DNA of 64,000 bases from positions 135,951-199,950 of the forward strand of contig CALJLN010000017.1 of NCBI GenBank assembly GCA_937982565.1. Direction: 5' to 3'. Below the pieces are notes generated by a model. It was given only the letters and a program-made list of their open reading frames with translations. It was not told the DNA's origin and made no database searches. How positions within the stretch are numbered: the stretch's first letter is position 1; the number at the start of each line of letters is the position of its first letter. The translations under genes were made by a program, and so were the position numbers. Origin of the DNA: UBA2421 sp002343075. GTDB lineage: Bacteria; Planctomycetota; Phycisphaerae; Tepidisphaerales; Tepidisphaeraceae. Positions 15,408-25,876 of the stretch are shown here, one piece after another.

Positions 15408-16706
15408 TCACTTGCCAAACAGATACAGCAATACCTGGTCGATCCGCTTTTGCCACGCAATCTCGTCATGCCCCTGGCCGGCAAACTCCTTGAAGACGAA
15501 ATCTTTATCAGCAGCCATCCCCGCGGCGGTGAGTTTGGCAGCAAAAGCTCGCGTATCGGCGACAGGATCCTTGCCAGCAGGGTAATTGTCGCCAGGCTTG
15601 TCAGAGGTATCGATCCACAGTTTCTTTCCCTTGAGGAACGAGAGATCCTCGCCCAGCGCCGCACTGATTGGCTTATCGTTCAGTTGCAGCCACGGCGTCA
15701 GCAGTGCTACCCCGCCGAAGGAATCGGGGGCTGCTTTTACAATCGACAACGTAACCAGCCCGCCGAGCGATGAACCGGCGATGAACGTATTGGGCGCGTC
15801 TGGAAGAGTTCGATACTGATTATCAATCATTGGCTTGATCTGGTCGCACACCAGCTTGCCATAAATTCCTGCCTGCGCCGGTGCGTCTGCCGAGGCCATC
15901 GTATCGGGCGTAAACTCCTGGGCGCGAAACTCCCCGCCGTTGTTGATACCGACGATGATCACGGGGTCAATCTTCCCCGAGGTGATCATCCGTTCGGCGG
16001 TCTCGTCCACCTGCCACTCAATGCCATTAAACGAGACATCGGCGTCCATCAGATTCTGGCCATCCTGCATGTAGAGCACAGGATAGCGCTTCTCGGCGTT
16101 GGCAGGATCGTCATACCCCGGCGGGAGGTAGACGTAGATGTCGCGGTCGTTCTTAAGCTCGTCGGAATGAAACTTGCGGTGAACCACGATGTTGCCGGTG
16201 CGCGTCGACTTGCCCGGCACACTCTGACCCTTATCGCGCCAACTCGCAACGCTCACCTCGACCGTCGCTTCGTCCATCTTTGGTTCGATGGTGAAAGTGT
16301 GATTGGCAGCCTCGGCACCGGCTTGGTCGGTCTCCACAGTCGCCCAATTCCCGCGGGTAACCTTAAACTCGTGCGTCAAGCCTGTCAGCAGGCCCAAATC
16401 GCCATCCAGCGTCGCGGTGTAGGTACCATCGGCCTGCCGCTGCAACGGCACGCCGTCAGCAGCCCACGCCTTGAGTGATGGTGCCGAGCCGGAAAGATAA
16501 AGCGTCTGATCCTTGGGGGTGTCTGCCGGGGCCTTCACGACAAACTTCACCGGCACCGGTCGAAGCGTGCTGGCCCACTGCACATATTCATCTGCCTTCG
16601 CGCGTGCCACCTCCGCATCTTCGGCATCACTCTGGGCCAGATACCAGCCGGCAAAACCCGAGATTCCGATGGCAATCAAAACCAATGGCCAAATGACGTA
16701 ACGCAT
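15408..16706 (-). CDS. putative esterase with N-terminal CBM20-like domain (enterochelin-esterase fold)
   Basis: The 432-residue product has an N-terminal membrane anchor or signal (~5-25), a ~110-residue domain (~50-160) resembling starch-binding CBM20/CBM48 modules (FVVKAPADTPKDQTLYLSGSAPSLKAW), then an esterase-D/enterochelin-esterase type alpha/beta-hydrolase domain (~175-432). The nucleophile elbow is GSSLGG, and GQGHDE near 415 provides the histidine; RYPVLYMQDGQNLMD is typical for this family. It probably hydrolyses an ester on a glycan, siderophore or acetylated polysaccharide outside the cytoplasm. It is immediately upstream of hisA. The ATG at 16706 has no alternative that keeps the signal segment. 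It diverges from uvrC. Confidence 0.82.
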   Translation of the reverse strand: MRYVIWPLVLIAIGISGFAGWYLAQSDAEDAEVARAKADEYVQWASTLRPVPVKFVVKAPADTPKDQTLYLSGSAPSLKAWAADGVPLQRQADGTYTATLDGDLGLLTGLTHEFKVTRGNWATVETDQAGAEAANHTFTIEPKMDEATVEVSVASWRDKGQSVPGKSTRTGNIVVHRKFHSDELKNDRDIYVYLPPGYDDPANAEKRYPVLYMQDGQNLMDADVSFNGIEWQVDETAERMITSGKIDPVIIVGINNGGEFRAQEFTPDTMASADAPAQAGIYGKLVCDQIKPMIDNQYRTLPDAPNTFIAGSSLGGLVTLSIVKAAPDSFGGVALLTPWLQLNDKPISAALGEDLSFLKGKKLWIDTSDKPGDNYPAGKDPVADTRAFAAKLTAAGMAADKDFVFKEFAGQGHDEIAWQKRIDQVLLYLFGK

Positions 16707-16829
16707 AGCTTTTTCCTCATGACCGCCTCTAACGCCGCCCTGCTTGAGTATAACCGGTTAACTGCGAACAAACAGTGTTAAGGGCAACTTGGCAACAGGC
16801 CAGATCGTGCCAACAATGTCCATAGAACC

Positions 16830-18239
16830 TTGATTTCCGATCGCCTGCAAAACCTCGCCGACAAAGCCAAGTCGTTGCCTCGGTGTCCCGGTGTCTACCT
16901 CATGAAGGATGACAAGGGACGAGTGATCTACGTTGGTAAGTCTTCTTCCCTGCGCGACCGCGTTGGCAGCTACTTTCAACCATCTACCAGACTCGAAGTG
17001 AAGAAGGCCCCGCTTCTCGATCAGGTCGTCGATTTTGACATCATCGAATGCGATAGCGAGGTGGAGGCACTCCTGTCGGAAAACCGGCTGATCAAAGACA
17101 TCCAGCCGCGGTTCAACGCTCGCCTGCTTGATGACAAGACGTTTCCCTACCTCATGATTACGACCGAGGACGATTTTCCGGGGGTTTTCATCACCCGCGA
17201 GCCTCGGCGGAAGGGGGTAAAGCTCTATGGGCCGTTTACCAGCGTTTACCAACTCCGCGAGGCAGTGCAATTGCTGCAACGCGCGTTTAAGTTCCGGACC
17301 TGCCACCTCGAAATTTTGCAGGACGATCCCAAACGAAGGTTCTTTCGACCGTGTCTGCTCTATGCCATTAAGCAGTGTACAGCACCCTGTGCTGACAAGA
17401 TCTCACGGGAGGCGTATCGAGAAGACATTGTACGCCTCGGCCGGTTTCTTGACGGGAGCAAGCAGCAAGTGCTCGACCAGATGCAGACCGACATGACCAC
17501 CGCCGCCGCATCGCTGAACTTTGAGAAGGCGGCCCGACTTCGGGATGAACTGCGCGCGCTGCAGGGCCTCGGCGCGCGGGCAAAGAAGGGTGATCAGGAA
17601 TACTGGCAGCCGGAGGCGTTTGTCAGCAATCCGCAGCAGAGCATTGGGAAGCTGCAGGAAGCGCTCGGACTCACCGAGCCACCCCAGATTGTCGAAGGAA
17701 TCGATATAGCCCACCTCCACGGCGGGGAGATGGTGGGCAGCAAGGTCTGCTTCATCGATGGGATGCCGTTCAAAGACGCCTATCGCCGGTACAAGATCAA
17801 GCATGGGCAGGGGAACAACGATTTCCTCTCGATACAAGAGGTCGTCGAACGCGGCTATCGCGACGCCGGCGCAAGCAACGAGCTTTTTCCACACGTCATC
17901 ATGATCGACGGTGGGATGGGGCAGTTAAATGCCGCGATGGACATCTTCCGCACCATGAATGTCAAACCGCCGATGGTCGTGTCGCTTGCCAAGCAGGAAG
18001 AGCTAATTCACATTCATGGCCGCCCCGAGCCACTCCGGCTGCCGCGCAACCATCTCGGGCTGAAGCTTCTGCAATATGTTCGCGATGAGGCGCATCGCTT
18101 TGCTCAACATTACCACCACATTTTGCGGCGCAAGTCGCAGCTGGAGGAAGACGTCAGGAAGGGCCGACGCCCTCCGAAGAAGAAGAGCAAACCGCCTGAC
18201 CTACAATCCGACAACAATCTGGCGAAAGGAGACGTATGA
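16830..18239 (+). CDS. uvrC: excinuclease ABC subunit UvrC, short form lacking the C-terminal HhH domain
   Basis: 469 residues against about 600 in most bacteria. UvrC makes both incisions in nucleotide excision repair. The GIY-YIG nuclease lies at ~18-95 (GVY at 21-23, YVG at 34-36). Four Cys at 158, 175, 183 and 187 match the set known to hold an iron-sulphur cluster. A UVR motif is at ~214-246. The RNase H-like 5'-incision nuclease follows at ~285-430 with Asp292, Asp331, Asp360 and His422 at the positions of the E. coli catalytic residues. The (HhH)2 DNA-binding domain is absent; a lysine-rich tail (GRRPPKKKSKPP) replaces it. The start is TTG at 16830 because the only nearby ATG is out of frame. 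It overlaps the next gene by ATGA. Confidence 0.92.
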   Translation: MISDRLQNLADKAKSLPRCPGVYLMKDDKGRVIYVGKSSSLRDRVGSYFQPSTRLEVKKAPLLDQVVDFDIIECDSEVEALLSENRLIKDIQPRFNARLLDDKTFPYLMITTEDDFPGVFITREPRRKGVKLYGPFTSVYQLREAVQLLQRAFKFRTCHLEILQDDPKRRFFRPCLLYAIKQCTAPCADKISREAYREDIVRLGRFLDGSKQQVLDQMQTDMTTAAASLNFEKAARLRDELRALQGLGARAKKGDQEYWQPEAFVSNPQQSIGKLQEALGLTEPPQIVEGIDIAHLHGGEMVGSKVCFIDGMPFKDAYRRYKIKHGQGNNDFLSIQEVVERGYRDAGASNELFPHVIMIDGGMGQLNAAMDIFRTMNVKPPMVVSLAKQEELIHIHGRPEPLRLPRNHLGLKLLQYVRDEAHRFAQHYHHILRRKSQLEEDVRKGRRPPKKKSKPPDLQSDNNLAKGDV

Positions 18240-20605
18240 ACCCCAACGCGAAGATTGGGCTGGCGGGAAAGCCGCGCGTTCCCCGGCGGGTGCGCCTTGC
18301 ATGCGTTCTCTTAGTTGCGTTCGCCACAGGGTCGCGTGCGGCCCCGCCGGAACCCCGGCTTGTCGATGCGTCCATCGCGAGAGGGGTGAAGTTTCTCCTG
18401 GAGCGCCAGAACGAAGATGGTTCGTGGCGCGACGAAAGATCCGAGCCTCGAATTGATGTCGGACGCACCGCCTTGGTTTGTATGGCGTTGCTCAACGCCG
18501 GCGAATCGCACCAATCGCCCCCCATCCGCAAGGCGATTGAGTATCTCAAGGGCAACCGCACCGAATTCACCTATTCAGTAGGCCTTCGAGCGGCGTTCTT
18601 TTCGCTGCTGCCGGAGAGCATCCGCAAGGCCCAGCTTGACGCCGACACGCGATTTCTTCTCAACGCCGCCGTCCGCCGGGGCGAGGGCGCGGGGATGTAT
18701 TCATACACGCCGGCGGCGGCGGCGGCCAATTATGCCGGGATGATGGGCGACTACTCCAACTCGCAGTACGGGGTGCTCGGCGTGTGGTATGCGGCTACGA
18801 CGGGCTTTGAGGTGCCCGGGTCCTACTGGCGACAGGTCGAACGCGCCTGGCTTCGAGGTCAGGCTGCCGACGGCGGGTGGGGCTACGTCCCCGGCGACGG
18901 AAGCTACGGCTCAATGACCGCTGCGGGCCTGGCCACACTCTATGTCACCTACGACTTCATCCACGCCCCGGCGGAGAAGGACCTGCTCAAGCCCATCGCC
19001 GCAAAGAGAAATCTCCAGGCCGGTGTTGACTGGCTGGCCAACCATTTCTCAGCAGTGCAGAACCCGGGCAAGGACTTCGGGCTGGACGGTGTAACCCGTC
19101 GGCGTGGCGCGCGGCGACCAGGCGTCGATGACTTCTCTGGCTCTTATATCTACTACATGCTCTTCGGCTACGAACGGGTCGGCGAGGCCAGCGGGCTGAC
19201 ACGCTTTGGAGACGCGAAATGGTTTGATGAAGGCACAGAATACATCCTCGCCCGCCAGGAAGCCGACGGCGGCTGGCCCGGCTCTGGCGAGATGTGGATC
19301 GACGTCAACTCCGCCTACGCCCTGCTCTTTCTGTCGCGCGGCCGCGCCCCCGTAGCCATACAGAAGCTCGACCATTCGCGCGCCCCCACCACGCAGGCGC
19401 AAGCATTTCCCGCGGCACGCTGGAACAACCGATCGCGCGATGCAGCGAGGCTCGTCAAATGGCTTGCCCAGCAAACCGAGCGACACCTGAACTGGCAGAT
19501 CGTCACGCTCGACTCTACAGCGGCGGACTTGCGCGAATCGCCTATTCTCTACATCGCCAGCGATCGCCCCCTCTCTTTACCCGATGAAGTCATCGACAGG
19601 ATCCGCGCCTTCATCGAGCAAGGTGGGCTGCTGCTCTGCGTTAATGAAGGCAAGGAAACCGCCTTTGCCCAAAGCATCGAACGGCTGAGCAAAGCGCTCT
19701 TTCCGCAGTACAGCTTCCGGGAACTGCCCAAGGAACATCCGCTCTTCGCCGGCAACTTCCCGGCCGCCGACGCGTCGATCACGGTCCGCGGGCTGAGCAA
19801 CGGCGCGCGGGAGTTGATCGTGCTCATCCCCGAAGGCGATCTGAGTTGGCGCTGGCAAAACGGCGCCGGCACGAACAACGTCGCCAAGGTGCCTCACTTC
19901 GGGCTGATCGGCAACCTTTACCTTTATGTCACCGATCGCGCCAATCCGCGATTCAAGGGTGATGTCGCATGGGTGGAGCAAGATCAGTCCGTGCATGCAA
20001 AACGAACAGTGAAGCTCGCACGCCTCGCGCACGACGGAAACGCCGACCCCGAACCAGCCGGCTGGCAGCGAGCGACCAACGTCTTTCACAATCGCGATCA
20101 GGTCGACCTGCAGATCACCCCGTGCGACCCCAGCAAGATCCCGGCTGAAACAAATCTTGCTCATCTGACCGCAACCGGCGCATTTCAACTCTCTGCGGGG
20201 CAAATCGCCGGGCTGCGCGCCTACCTGAATGCCGGCGGCTTACTTCTCACCGACGCCGCGGGCGGGCACGCCACCGCCGCTGTGGCGATCGAAGACGCAC
20301 TCCGCGCGCTTTACCCCGAAGGCAGGCTCGAACCCATACCGATAGAACATGCGATCTACGCCGATGCGGTCCCACGAATCACAGGCGTGACTTATCGCAA
20401 ATACGCCCTGGACAATCTCCCGCGCACAACCCTGCCCCGGCTCCGCGGATTAACGGTCAATGGCAGGCTCGTCGCGATCGCAAGCAATGAAGACCTGTCC
20501 AGCGGACTGGTCGGCCACGCGGTGGACGGCATCATCGGCTACACGCCCGAGAGCGCGATGGATCTGGTGCGCGCGGTCGTGCTTTGGCGCAGTTCCGCGA
20601 AATGA
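18236..20605 (+). CDS. secreted squalene-cyclase-repeat protein with DUF4159 domains
   Basis: 789 residues: a signal peptide (~18-40, RLACVLLVAFATGSRAA), an alpha-toroid built of prenyltransferase/squalene-oxidase-type repeats (~45-370; QNEDGSW, QAADGGWGY, QEADGGWPG are the QxxDGxW repeat cores), then two DUF4159-like flavodoxin-type domains (~410-560 with IVTLDSTAADLRESPILYIAS, and ~640-789 with LRAYLNAGGLLLTDAAGG). It lacks the DXDD motif needed for cyclase chemistry in the parts I read, so an enzymatic terpene role is doubtful; these proteins are common in planctomycetes and their function is unknown. The ATG overlaps the uvrC stop by 4 bases, which implies translational coupling. Confidence 0.8.
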   Translation: MNPNAKIGLAGKPRVPRRVRLACVLLVAFATGSRAAPPEPRLVDASIARGVKFLLERQNEDGSWRDERSEPRIDVGRTALVCMALLNAGESHQSPPIRKAIEYLKGNRTEFTYSVGLRAAFFSLLPESIRKAQLDADTRFLLNAAVRRGEGAGMYSYTPAAAAANYAGMMGDYSNSQYGVLGVWYAATTGFEVPGSYWRQVERAWLRGQAADGGWGYVPGDGSYGSMTAAGLATLYVTYDFIHAPAEKDLLKPIAAKRNLQAGVDWLANHFSAVQNPGKDFGLDGVTRRRGARRPGVDDFSGSYIYYMLFGYERVGEASGLTRFGDAKWFDEGTEYILARQEADGGWPGSGEMWIDVNSAYALLFLSRGRAPVAIQKLDHSRAPTTQAQAFPAARWNNRSRDAARLVKWLAQQTERHLNWQIVTLDSTAADLRESPILYIASDRPLSLPDEVIDRIRAFIEQGGLLLCVNEGKETAFAQSIERLSKALFPQYSFRELPKEHPLFAGNFPAADASITVRGLSNGARELIVLIPEGDLSWRWQNGAGTNNVAKVPHFGLIGNLYLYVTDRANPRFKGDVAWVEQDQSVHAKRTVKLARLAHDGNADPEPAGWQRATNVFHNRDQVDLQITPCDPSKIPAETNLAHLTATGAFQLSAGQIAGLRAYLNAGGLLLTDAAGGHATAAVAIEDALRALYPEGRLEPIPIEHAIYADAVPRITGVTYRKYALDNLPRTTLPRLRGLTVNGRLVAIASNEDLSSGLVGHAVDGIIGYTPESAMDLVRAVVLWRSSAK

Positions 20606-20638
20606 TCGCGCACCGACTCACCCGCCGCTGCTACACCT

Positions 20639-21679
20639 TCACGCCATCGCCATCCCCGCCGAGGAGCGGAGTTCCGTCGGCCGTCGCGACGCGCGCCACT
20701 CCAGAAATCGCCGCAAGATCGCCTCAAACTGCTCAGCGGTTTCGAACAGACGCATCTCGTCCTTGAGTTCGCTGCACGGGTGCATCGTCCTGGAATACCA
20801 ACTGATCCGCTTGCGCATTTCCAGCATGGCGCTGCGCGCCGAGCGATACTTCACCATGCCGTAGTAATGATCGCGAATGAGCTGCACTTTCTGCTCCAGC
20901 GTCGGCGGTGGCGGAACTTTGCCGGTTGTCAGGTAACTCCATGTGTCCCGGAAGATCCACGGCTGACTCAGCGCACCTCGGCCGATCATGACTCCGGCGC
21001 ACTTTGTATACTGGAGCATTCTCAATGCATCTTCGGGGGCCTTTACGTCACCGTTTCCAATAACAGGAATTCCCTTCACCGCAGCCACCACCTCGGCGAT
21101 GCCATCGAGCCGCGCCTGCCCACTGAAGCGCATCTCGGTCGTACGGCCATGAATGGTGACCAGCGACACACCCGCCTCTTCGAGCCTTCGGGCCAGGTAG
21201 GGCGCGACGATGCAAGTATCGTCCCAGCCGAGTCGCAGCTTGCATGTTAGCGGCGCGCGGCGCAGCGACGCCTTGATCCGCTCGACCATGCCAAGCGTCT
21301 TATCTGGATCGCAAAGCAGCTTTGACCCGCCGTCTTTCTTGGTCACCTTATCGACCGGGCAACCCATGTTGATGTCAACGACATCGGCACCATGATCTTC
21401 CGCCCAGCGCGCAGCTTCGCACATGCGATCGGTCGCCGAACCATAGAGCTGCATGCACAACGGTGAGTCGCCCTCCGCGGTTTGCGCAAGGTTCATACTG
21501 TGCGCGTTCTCGCGCAGGACCCCTTCGCTGCTGAGTAAATCGGTGCATGCCATTCCCACCCCGCCGCACGAGCGCGCGACGAGGCGAAACGCCAGGTCAC
21601 AATACCCGGCAATGGGGGCCAGCAGCAGATTGGTCTGCAACTGGACAGGGCCGATTTTTAACGGCGTCACAAAGTCCAC
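20639..21679 (-). CDS. dusB: tRNA-dihydrouridine synthase (DusB-like)
   Basis: 346 residues, a usual Dus length. It is an FMN-binding TIM barrel (LAPIAGYCDLAFRL at the N-terminus, IPVIGNGDV and GVMIGRGAL as flavin-phosphate loops) followed by a helical C-terminal domain. The catalytic Cys is at 107 in DINMGCPVDK. The enzyme reduces uridine to dihydrouridine in the D-loop of tRNA using NADPH. The C-terminal end carries an ~40-residue Arg-rich extension (FLEWRASRRPTELRSSAG) that may add tRNA contacts. The gene converges with the DUF4159 gene across 33 bases, and its start lies next to an inverted-repeat element that separates it from purK. DusA or DusC assignment is less likely from the motif spacing. 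Confidence 0.9.
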   Translation of the reverse strand: MDFVTPLKIGPVQLQTNLLLAPIAGYCDLAFRLVARSCGGVGMACTDLLSSEGVLRENAHSMNLAQTAEGDSPLCMQLYGSATDRMCEAARWAEDHGADVVDINMGCPVDKVTKKDGGSKLLCDPDKTLGMVERIKASLRRAPLTCKLRLGWDDTCIVAPYLARRLEEAGVSLVTIHGRTTEMRFSGQARLDGIAEVVAAVKGIPVIGNGDVKAPEDALRMLQYTKCAGVMIGRGALSQPWIFRDTWSYLTTGKVPPPPTLEQKVQLIRDHYYGMVKYRSARSAMLEMRKRISWYSRTMHPCSELKDEMRLFETAEQFEAILRRFLEWRASRRPTELRSSAGMAMA

Positions 21680-21693
21680 AATCTCATTCTAAG

Positions 21694-21858
21694 CCAGAAT
21701 GACGAAACCAGAAATCCGAATCAACCACAAATGATGAAACTGGACTTCCGGGGTGTGGTAGACAGGAATATCCGCTCCACCGCAGACAAAATTGTCTGTC
21801 GCACGATCACAACTCAGATCACATTTTTCGAGTTTCGTGCTTCGGATTTCTGAATTCG

Positions 21859-21867
<9 letters not shown>
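21694..21867. repeat. 174-base element with 27-base terminal inverted repeats
   Basis: The left end 21694-21720 (CCAGAATGACGAAACCAGAAA and on to TCCGAA) and the right end 21841-21867 are inverted copies agreeing at 24 of 27 bases. The inside holds a second small hairpin, CAGACAA-AA-TTGTCTG. The right arm runs into purK and contains its stop codon (21859-21861). There is no reading frame inside, so this is a palindromic or miniature element rather than an insertion sequence. No other copy is in the window. Confidence 0.7.
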
Positions 21868-23058
<1,191 letters not shown>

Positions 23059-23257
23059 GCAGTTAGCCGCAGAAGAACGCCGATGAACACAGATGAATCA
23101 GCAGACATTTCATCCCGAGCGGTACTCCAAAGGGAACTATTCGGTGTGCTGCATTCGCTCGTCGCGCGTCGCCGCGAAATCGCGCAAAGAGACACACCGA
23201 TACGTTGCGGGCACGCTTTGGGATGACGACTCGAACCCAGTTCACTCTCATCTGTGA
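23059..23257. repeat. intergenic spacer with common dispersed-repeat motif
   Basis: Between purE and purK. Bases 23069-23101 contain GCAGAAGAACGCCGATGAACACAGATGAATC in overlapping short pieces; on the minus strand this reads as the widely recurring ATCTGTGTTCATCGGCG-type motif that I recall from intergenic regions of many planctomycete and other genomes. No gene is visible in the spacer. Confidence 0.4.
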
Positions 23258-23740
23258 CTAAAGCTCCTGCTGAAGCACTGCTTGTGTCTGATTGGCCCGA
23301 TACTGTTTCAACCGGGCGCGCAGCGAATCATCGCTGATTGAGAGAATCGCCGCCGCCAGCAGGGCGGCGTTCTTTGCACCGGCCTCGCCGATGGCCAGCG
23401 TGCCGACGGGGATTCCCGCGGGCATTTGGGCAATGGACAGCAGCGAATCGATGCCGTTGAGCATTTTCGATTGCACAGGCACGCCCAGCACCGGCAGGTG
23501 CGTCTTGGAGGCACACATCCCCGGCAGGTGTGCCGCCCCGCCTGCACCGGCGATGATCACCGCCAAACCGCGGTTTTCTGCGGTCGATGCGTACTCAAAG
23601 AGCAGGTCGGGCGTGCGATGCGCAGAGACAATCTTTTTTTCGTATGCAATCCCAAGCTCATCGAGCATTTCCGCAGTGTGGCGCATGGTTTCCCAGTCGC
23701 TCTTGCTGCCCATGATGATGCCGACGCGCGGGGAGTTCAT
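23258..23740 (-). CDS. purE: N5-carboxyaminoimidazole ribonucleotide mutase PurE
   Basis: 160 residues from the ATG at 23740; 24 further in-frame residues upstream look non-coding, and the class I PurE consensus starts at once (VGIIMGSKSDWETM). The catalytic histidine lies in SAHRTPD, and AGAGGAAHLPGM and GTLAIGEAGAKNAALLA complete the family signature. PurE converts N5-CAIR to CAIR in purine biosynthesis and forms an octamer. It acts directly after PurK, which is encoded 199 bases downstream on the same strand. The gene diverges from the transporter at 24057 across a 316-base region. Confidence 0.95.
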   Translation of the reverse strand: MNSPRVGIIMGSKSDWETMRHTAEMLDELGIAYEKKIVSAHRTPDLLFEYASTAENRGLAVIIAGAGGAAHLPGMCASKTHLPVLGVPVQSKMLNGIDSLLSIAQMPAGIPVGTLAIGEAGAKNAALLAAAILSISDDSLRARLKQYRANQTQAVLQQEL

Positions 23741-24056
23741 CGGTGCATGTTCGCAAAATCGGCCCGCAAAACAATGCTGCGGAGTTTCTATGACGGCGAC
23801 TTTCCGTTGCAAATGCTCGGTCTGGTCTTCATGACCGATCCCGGGTTACAATATCGGAGTATTTCGTCAGAAAATCTGCCGCGTGCCGTGGCCGGCAAGT
23901 CATAGACTCGACTCCGCTCCTCAACCTTGACGCTCGGAAAAGCCCTGTCAGAAAGCTCAAGGAGGGCTCCGATCCGTCCCATTCAGACTCCGCCACCCAC
24001 ACTTGAGTCGGCGGCGTATTGCCCTATTGTGAGGATGACGCACAAGGCAACGGTTT
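23741..24056. other. divergent intergenic region, no gene
   Basis: This 316-base region lies between purE and the transporter gene. It contains TTACAATAT near 23846 that could be a -10 element, but no partner -35. I find no purine-responsive riboswitch signature, no repeat and no plausible small gene in it. Confidence 0.5.
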
Positions 24057-25745
24057 ATGAAGAGCTGTGATCATTCGGAGACGGCGGCGGGGGTGACGCG
24101 ACGCGTGCATCGGCTGCTGTATATCGGCCACCCGGATAGCCATGTCCCCGGCTTTGAGGTGCCCGCGATCGTCGCTGCTGCGCCAACGCGCCGGGCACTG
24201 CTGGTAAGCCTGCTCGTCGCCGCCGGCGCGGCGATTGCAGGATTCGTCCTCGACCATGCCTCGCACGGCATACCGGATGCCGCCGTCGCACTGCCGTGGG
24301 TCGCACCTTTTGCAGCTTTGCTGGGGGCGATTGCAATCATGCCGTTCCTCGCCAAGGCATGGTGGGAACACAATTACGCGCGCGTTTCGCTGGCACTGGG
24401 CGCGCTCGTTGCAGCATACTACCTGTTTTTCGTTCAGCATGGCCCCGGCAACGTCGCCCGTGCGGCGGCGGAGTATATCAGCTTCATCTTCCTGCTCGGC
24501 TCCCTCTTCATCGTTTCGGGGGGAATCCTCATCCGGGTGCGCGCGCGGGCCACACCTACCGCTAATGTCGCTATCCTGCTCGTCGGTGCGATCATCGCCA
24601 ATTTCTTCGGCACTACCGGTGCTTCCATGCTCCTCATTCGCCCGTTTCTACGGCTGAACAAGGGGCATCTGCGGGCATATCATGTGGTATTCTTCATTTT
24701 CATCGTCGCCAATGCTGGCGGATCACTCACACCCATCGGCGACCCGCCGTTGTTTCTCGGCTATCTCAAAGGCGTGCCCTTTTTCTGGGTTTTTGAGAAC
24801 TGCTGGCCGATCTGGGCTGTTGCGATCGCCACACTGCTCGCGGTGTTTTTCGTCGTCGACACCCTTTCGGGCCGGCGAAAGGCAAAATCGGGCTACGACG
24901 GCGACGACTTCGGACCAACCGTGAGCTTCTACGGCGGGGTCAATCTCATCTTCATCGTGATGATCCTTGCGGGAATTCTGCTGCACACCTCGATTAACCA
25001 CTACACGCTCGCGCTCTTCGGTTTCGAAGGCCCCTGGCGAGAACTCATCATGGCGACGGCGGCGGTCGCGTCGCTCGCCACTACCCCCCGGCGTGTGCAC
25101 GCGGAGAATTTTTTCAACTACGCGCCGATCAAGGAAGTGGCGTTTATCTTCGTCGGCATTTTTATGACGATGATCCCTGCTCTGAACTACCTCTACCATC
25201 GCGCCAACGCGGGCGGCACGTTTCTCCATTCTCCCGGACAGTACTTTTTTGCTTGTGGCGGGCTTTCCAGCGTGCTGGACAACGCGCCGACCTATCTCAC
25301 CTTTCTCAAGAGCCAAATGGGCTCGCTCGACACCGAACTGGTCAACCGCGCGACCGCAGCGGTGAAGCGTGCCGACGCGACGCTGACCGCCGACGACACA
25401 CGCGGGCTCACCGAGCAAGATGCCGCGAAACTCCGGGGCGCGGTCGACACGCTTAAGCGTTACCACGGCGATCGCTTATCCGTCGCGGCGCCCACCGATG
25501 ATGAAGTCCGCCTCAGTTTCCTGATCGGCAATGACACGCTCAGTCGATATCTCATCGCCATCTCGATGGGCGCGGTGCTGTTCGGGGCATGCACCTACAT
25601 CGGAAACGGCCCCAATTTCATGGTAAAGAGCATCGCCGAGCACGCTGGTGCTGAGGTGCCGACTTTTTTTGGATACATCGGCAAGTTTACGGTGCCAGTA
25701 TTGCTGCCGATCCTTGTGGTGATTTGGCTTGTTTTCATAAACTGA
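24057..25745 (+). CDS. sodium:proton antiporter / ion transporter superfamily protein (NhaD/ArsB/CitMHS type)
   Basis: 562 residues with about 12 hydrophobic segments and the IT-superfamily layout. Key segments include NFFGTTGASMLLIRPFL, ANAGGSLTPIGDPPLFLGYL (the GDPP hairpin motif of this superfamily) and GGLSSVLDNAPTYLTF, with a second discontinuous helix TYIGNGPNFMV near 510. Such proteins exchange Na+ for H+ or carry dicarboxylates or arsenite. A hydrophilic insertion of ~65 residues (about 420-485, SLDTELVNRATAAVKRADAT) sits between the two half-motifs and has no counterpart in typical NhaD. The ~45 N-terminal residues before the first membrane helix may be over-called; an internal start is possible. 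It is followed 131 bases on by another cation exchanger. Confidence 0.82.
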   Translation: MKSCDHSETAAGVTRRVHRLLYIGHPDSHVPGFEVPAIVAAAPTRRALLVSLLVAAGAAIAGFVLDHASHGIPDAAVALPWVAPFAALLGAIAIMPFLAKAWWEHNYARVSLALGALVAAYYLFFVQHGPGNVARAAAEYISFIFLLGSLFIVSGGILIRVRARATPTANVAILLVGAIIANFFGTTGASMLLIRPFLRLNKGHLRAYHVVFFIFIVANAGGSLTPIGDPPLFLGYLKGVPFFWVFENCWPIWAVAIATLLAVFFVVDTLSGRRKAKSGYDGDDFGPTVSFYGGVNLIFIVMILAGILLHTSINHYTLALFGFEGPWRELIMATAAVASLATTPRRVHAENFFNYAPIKEVAFIFVGIFMTMIPALNYLYHRANAGGTFLHSPGQYFFACGGLSSVLDNAPTYLTFLKSQMGSLDTELVNRATAAVKRADATLTADDTRGLTEQDAAKLRGAVDTLKRYHGDRLSVAAPTDDEVRLSFLIGNDTLSRYLIAISMGAVLFGACTYIGNGPNFMVKSIAEHAGAEVPTFFGYIGKFTVPVLLPILVVIWLVFIN

Positions 25746-25876
25746 CTTGCTGAGCAGGTCAGCACGATTGTCTGGCTAAATGGTCGAGCGTCTGCCGACG
25801 AGAGTCACGCCGGTTGCATTGGAAACGGCGGCTGTACGGGGAGTCAGTCATCGCGATCTCGTTTCTTGGGAAGGTT

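Noticed and set aside
23215..23245. tRNA-like T-loop (GGTTCGAGTC on the minus strand)
   Set aside because: The flanking bases do not pair into a T-stem, and no acceptor or anticodon stem can be built around it.
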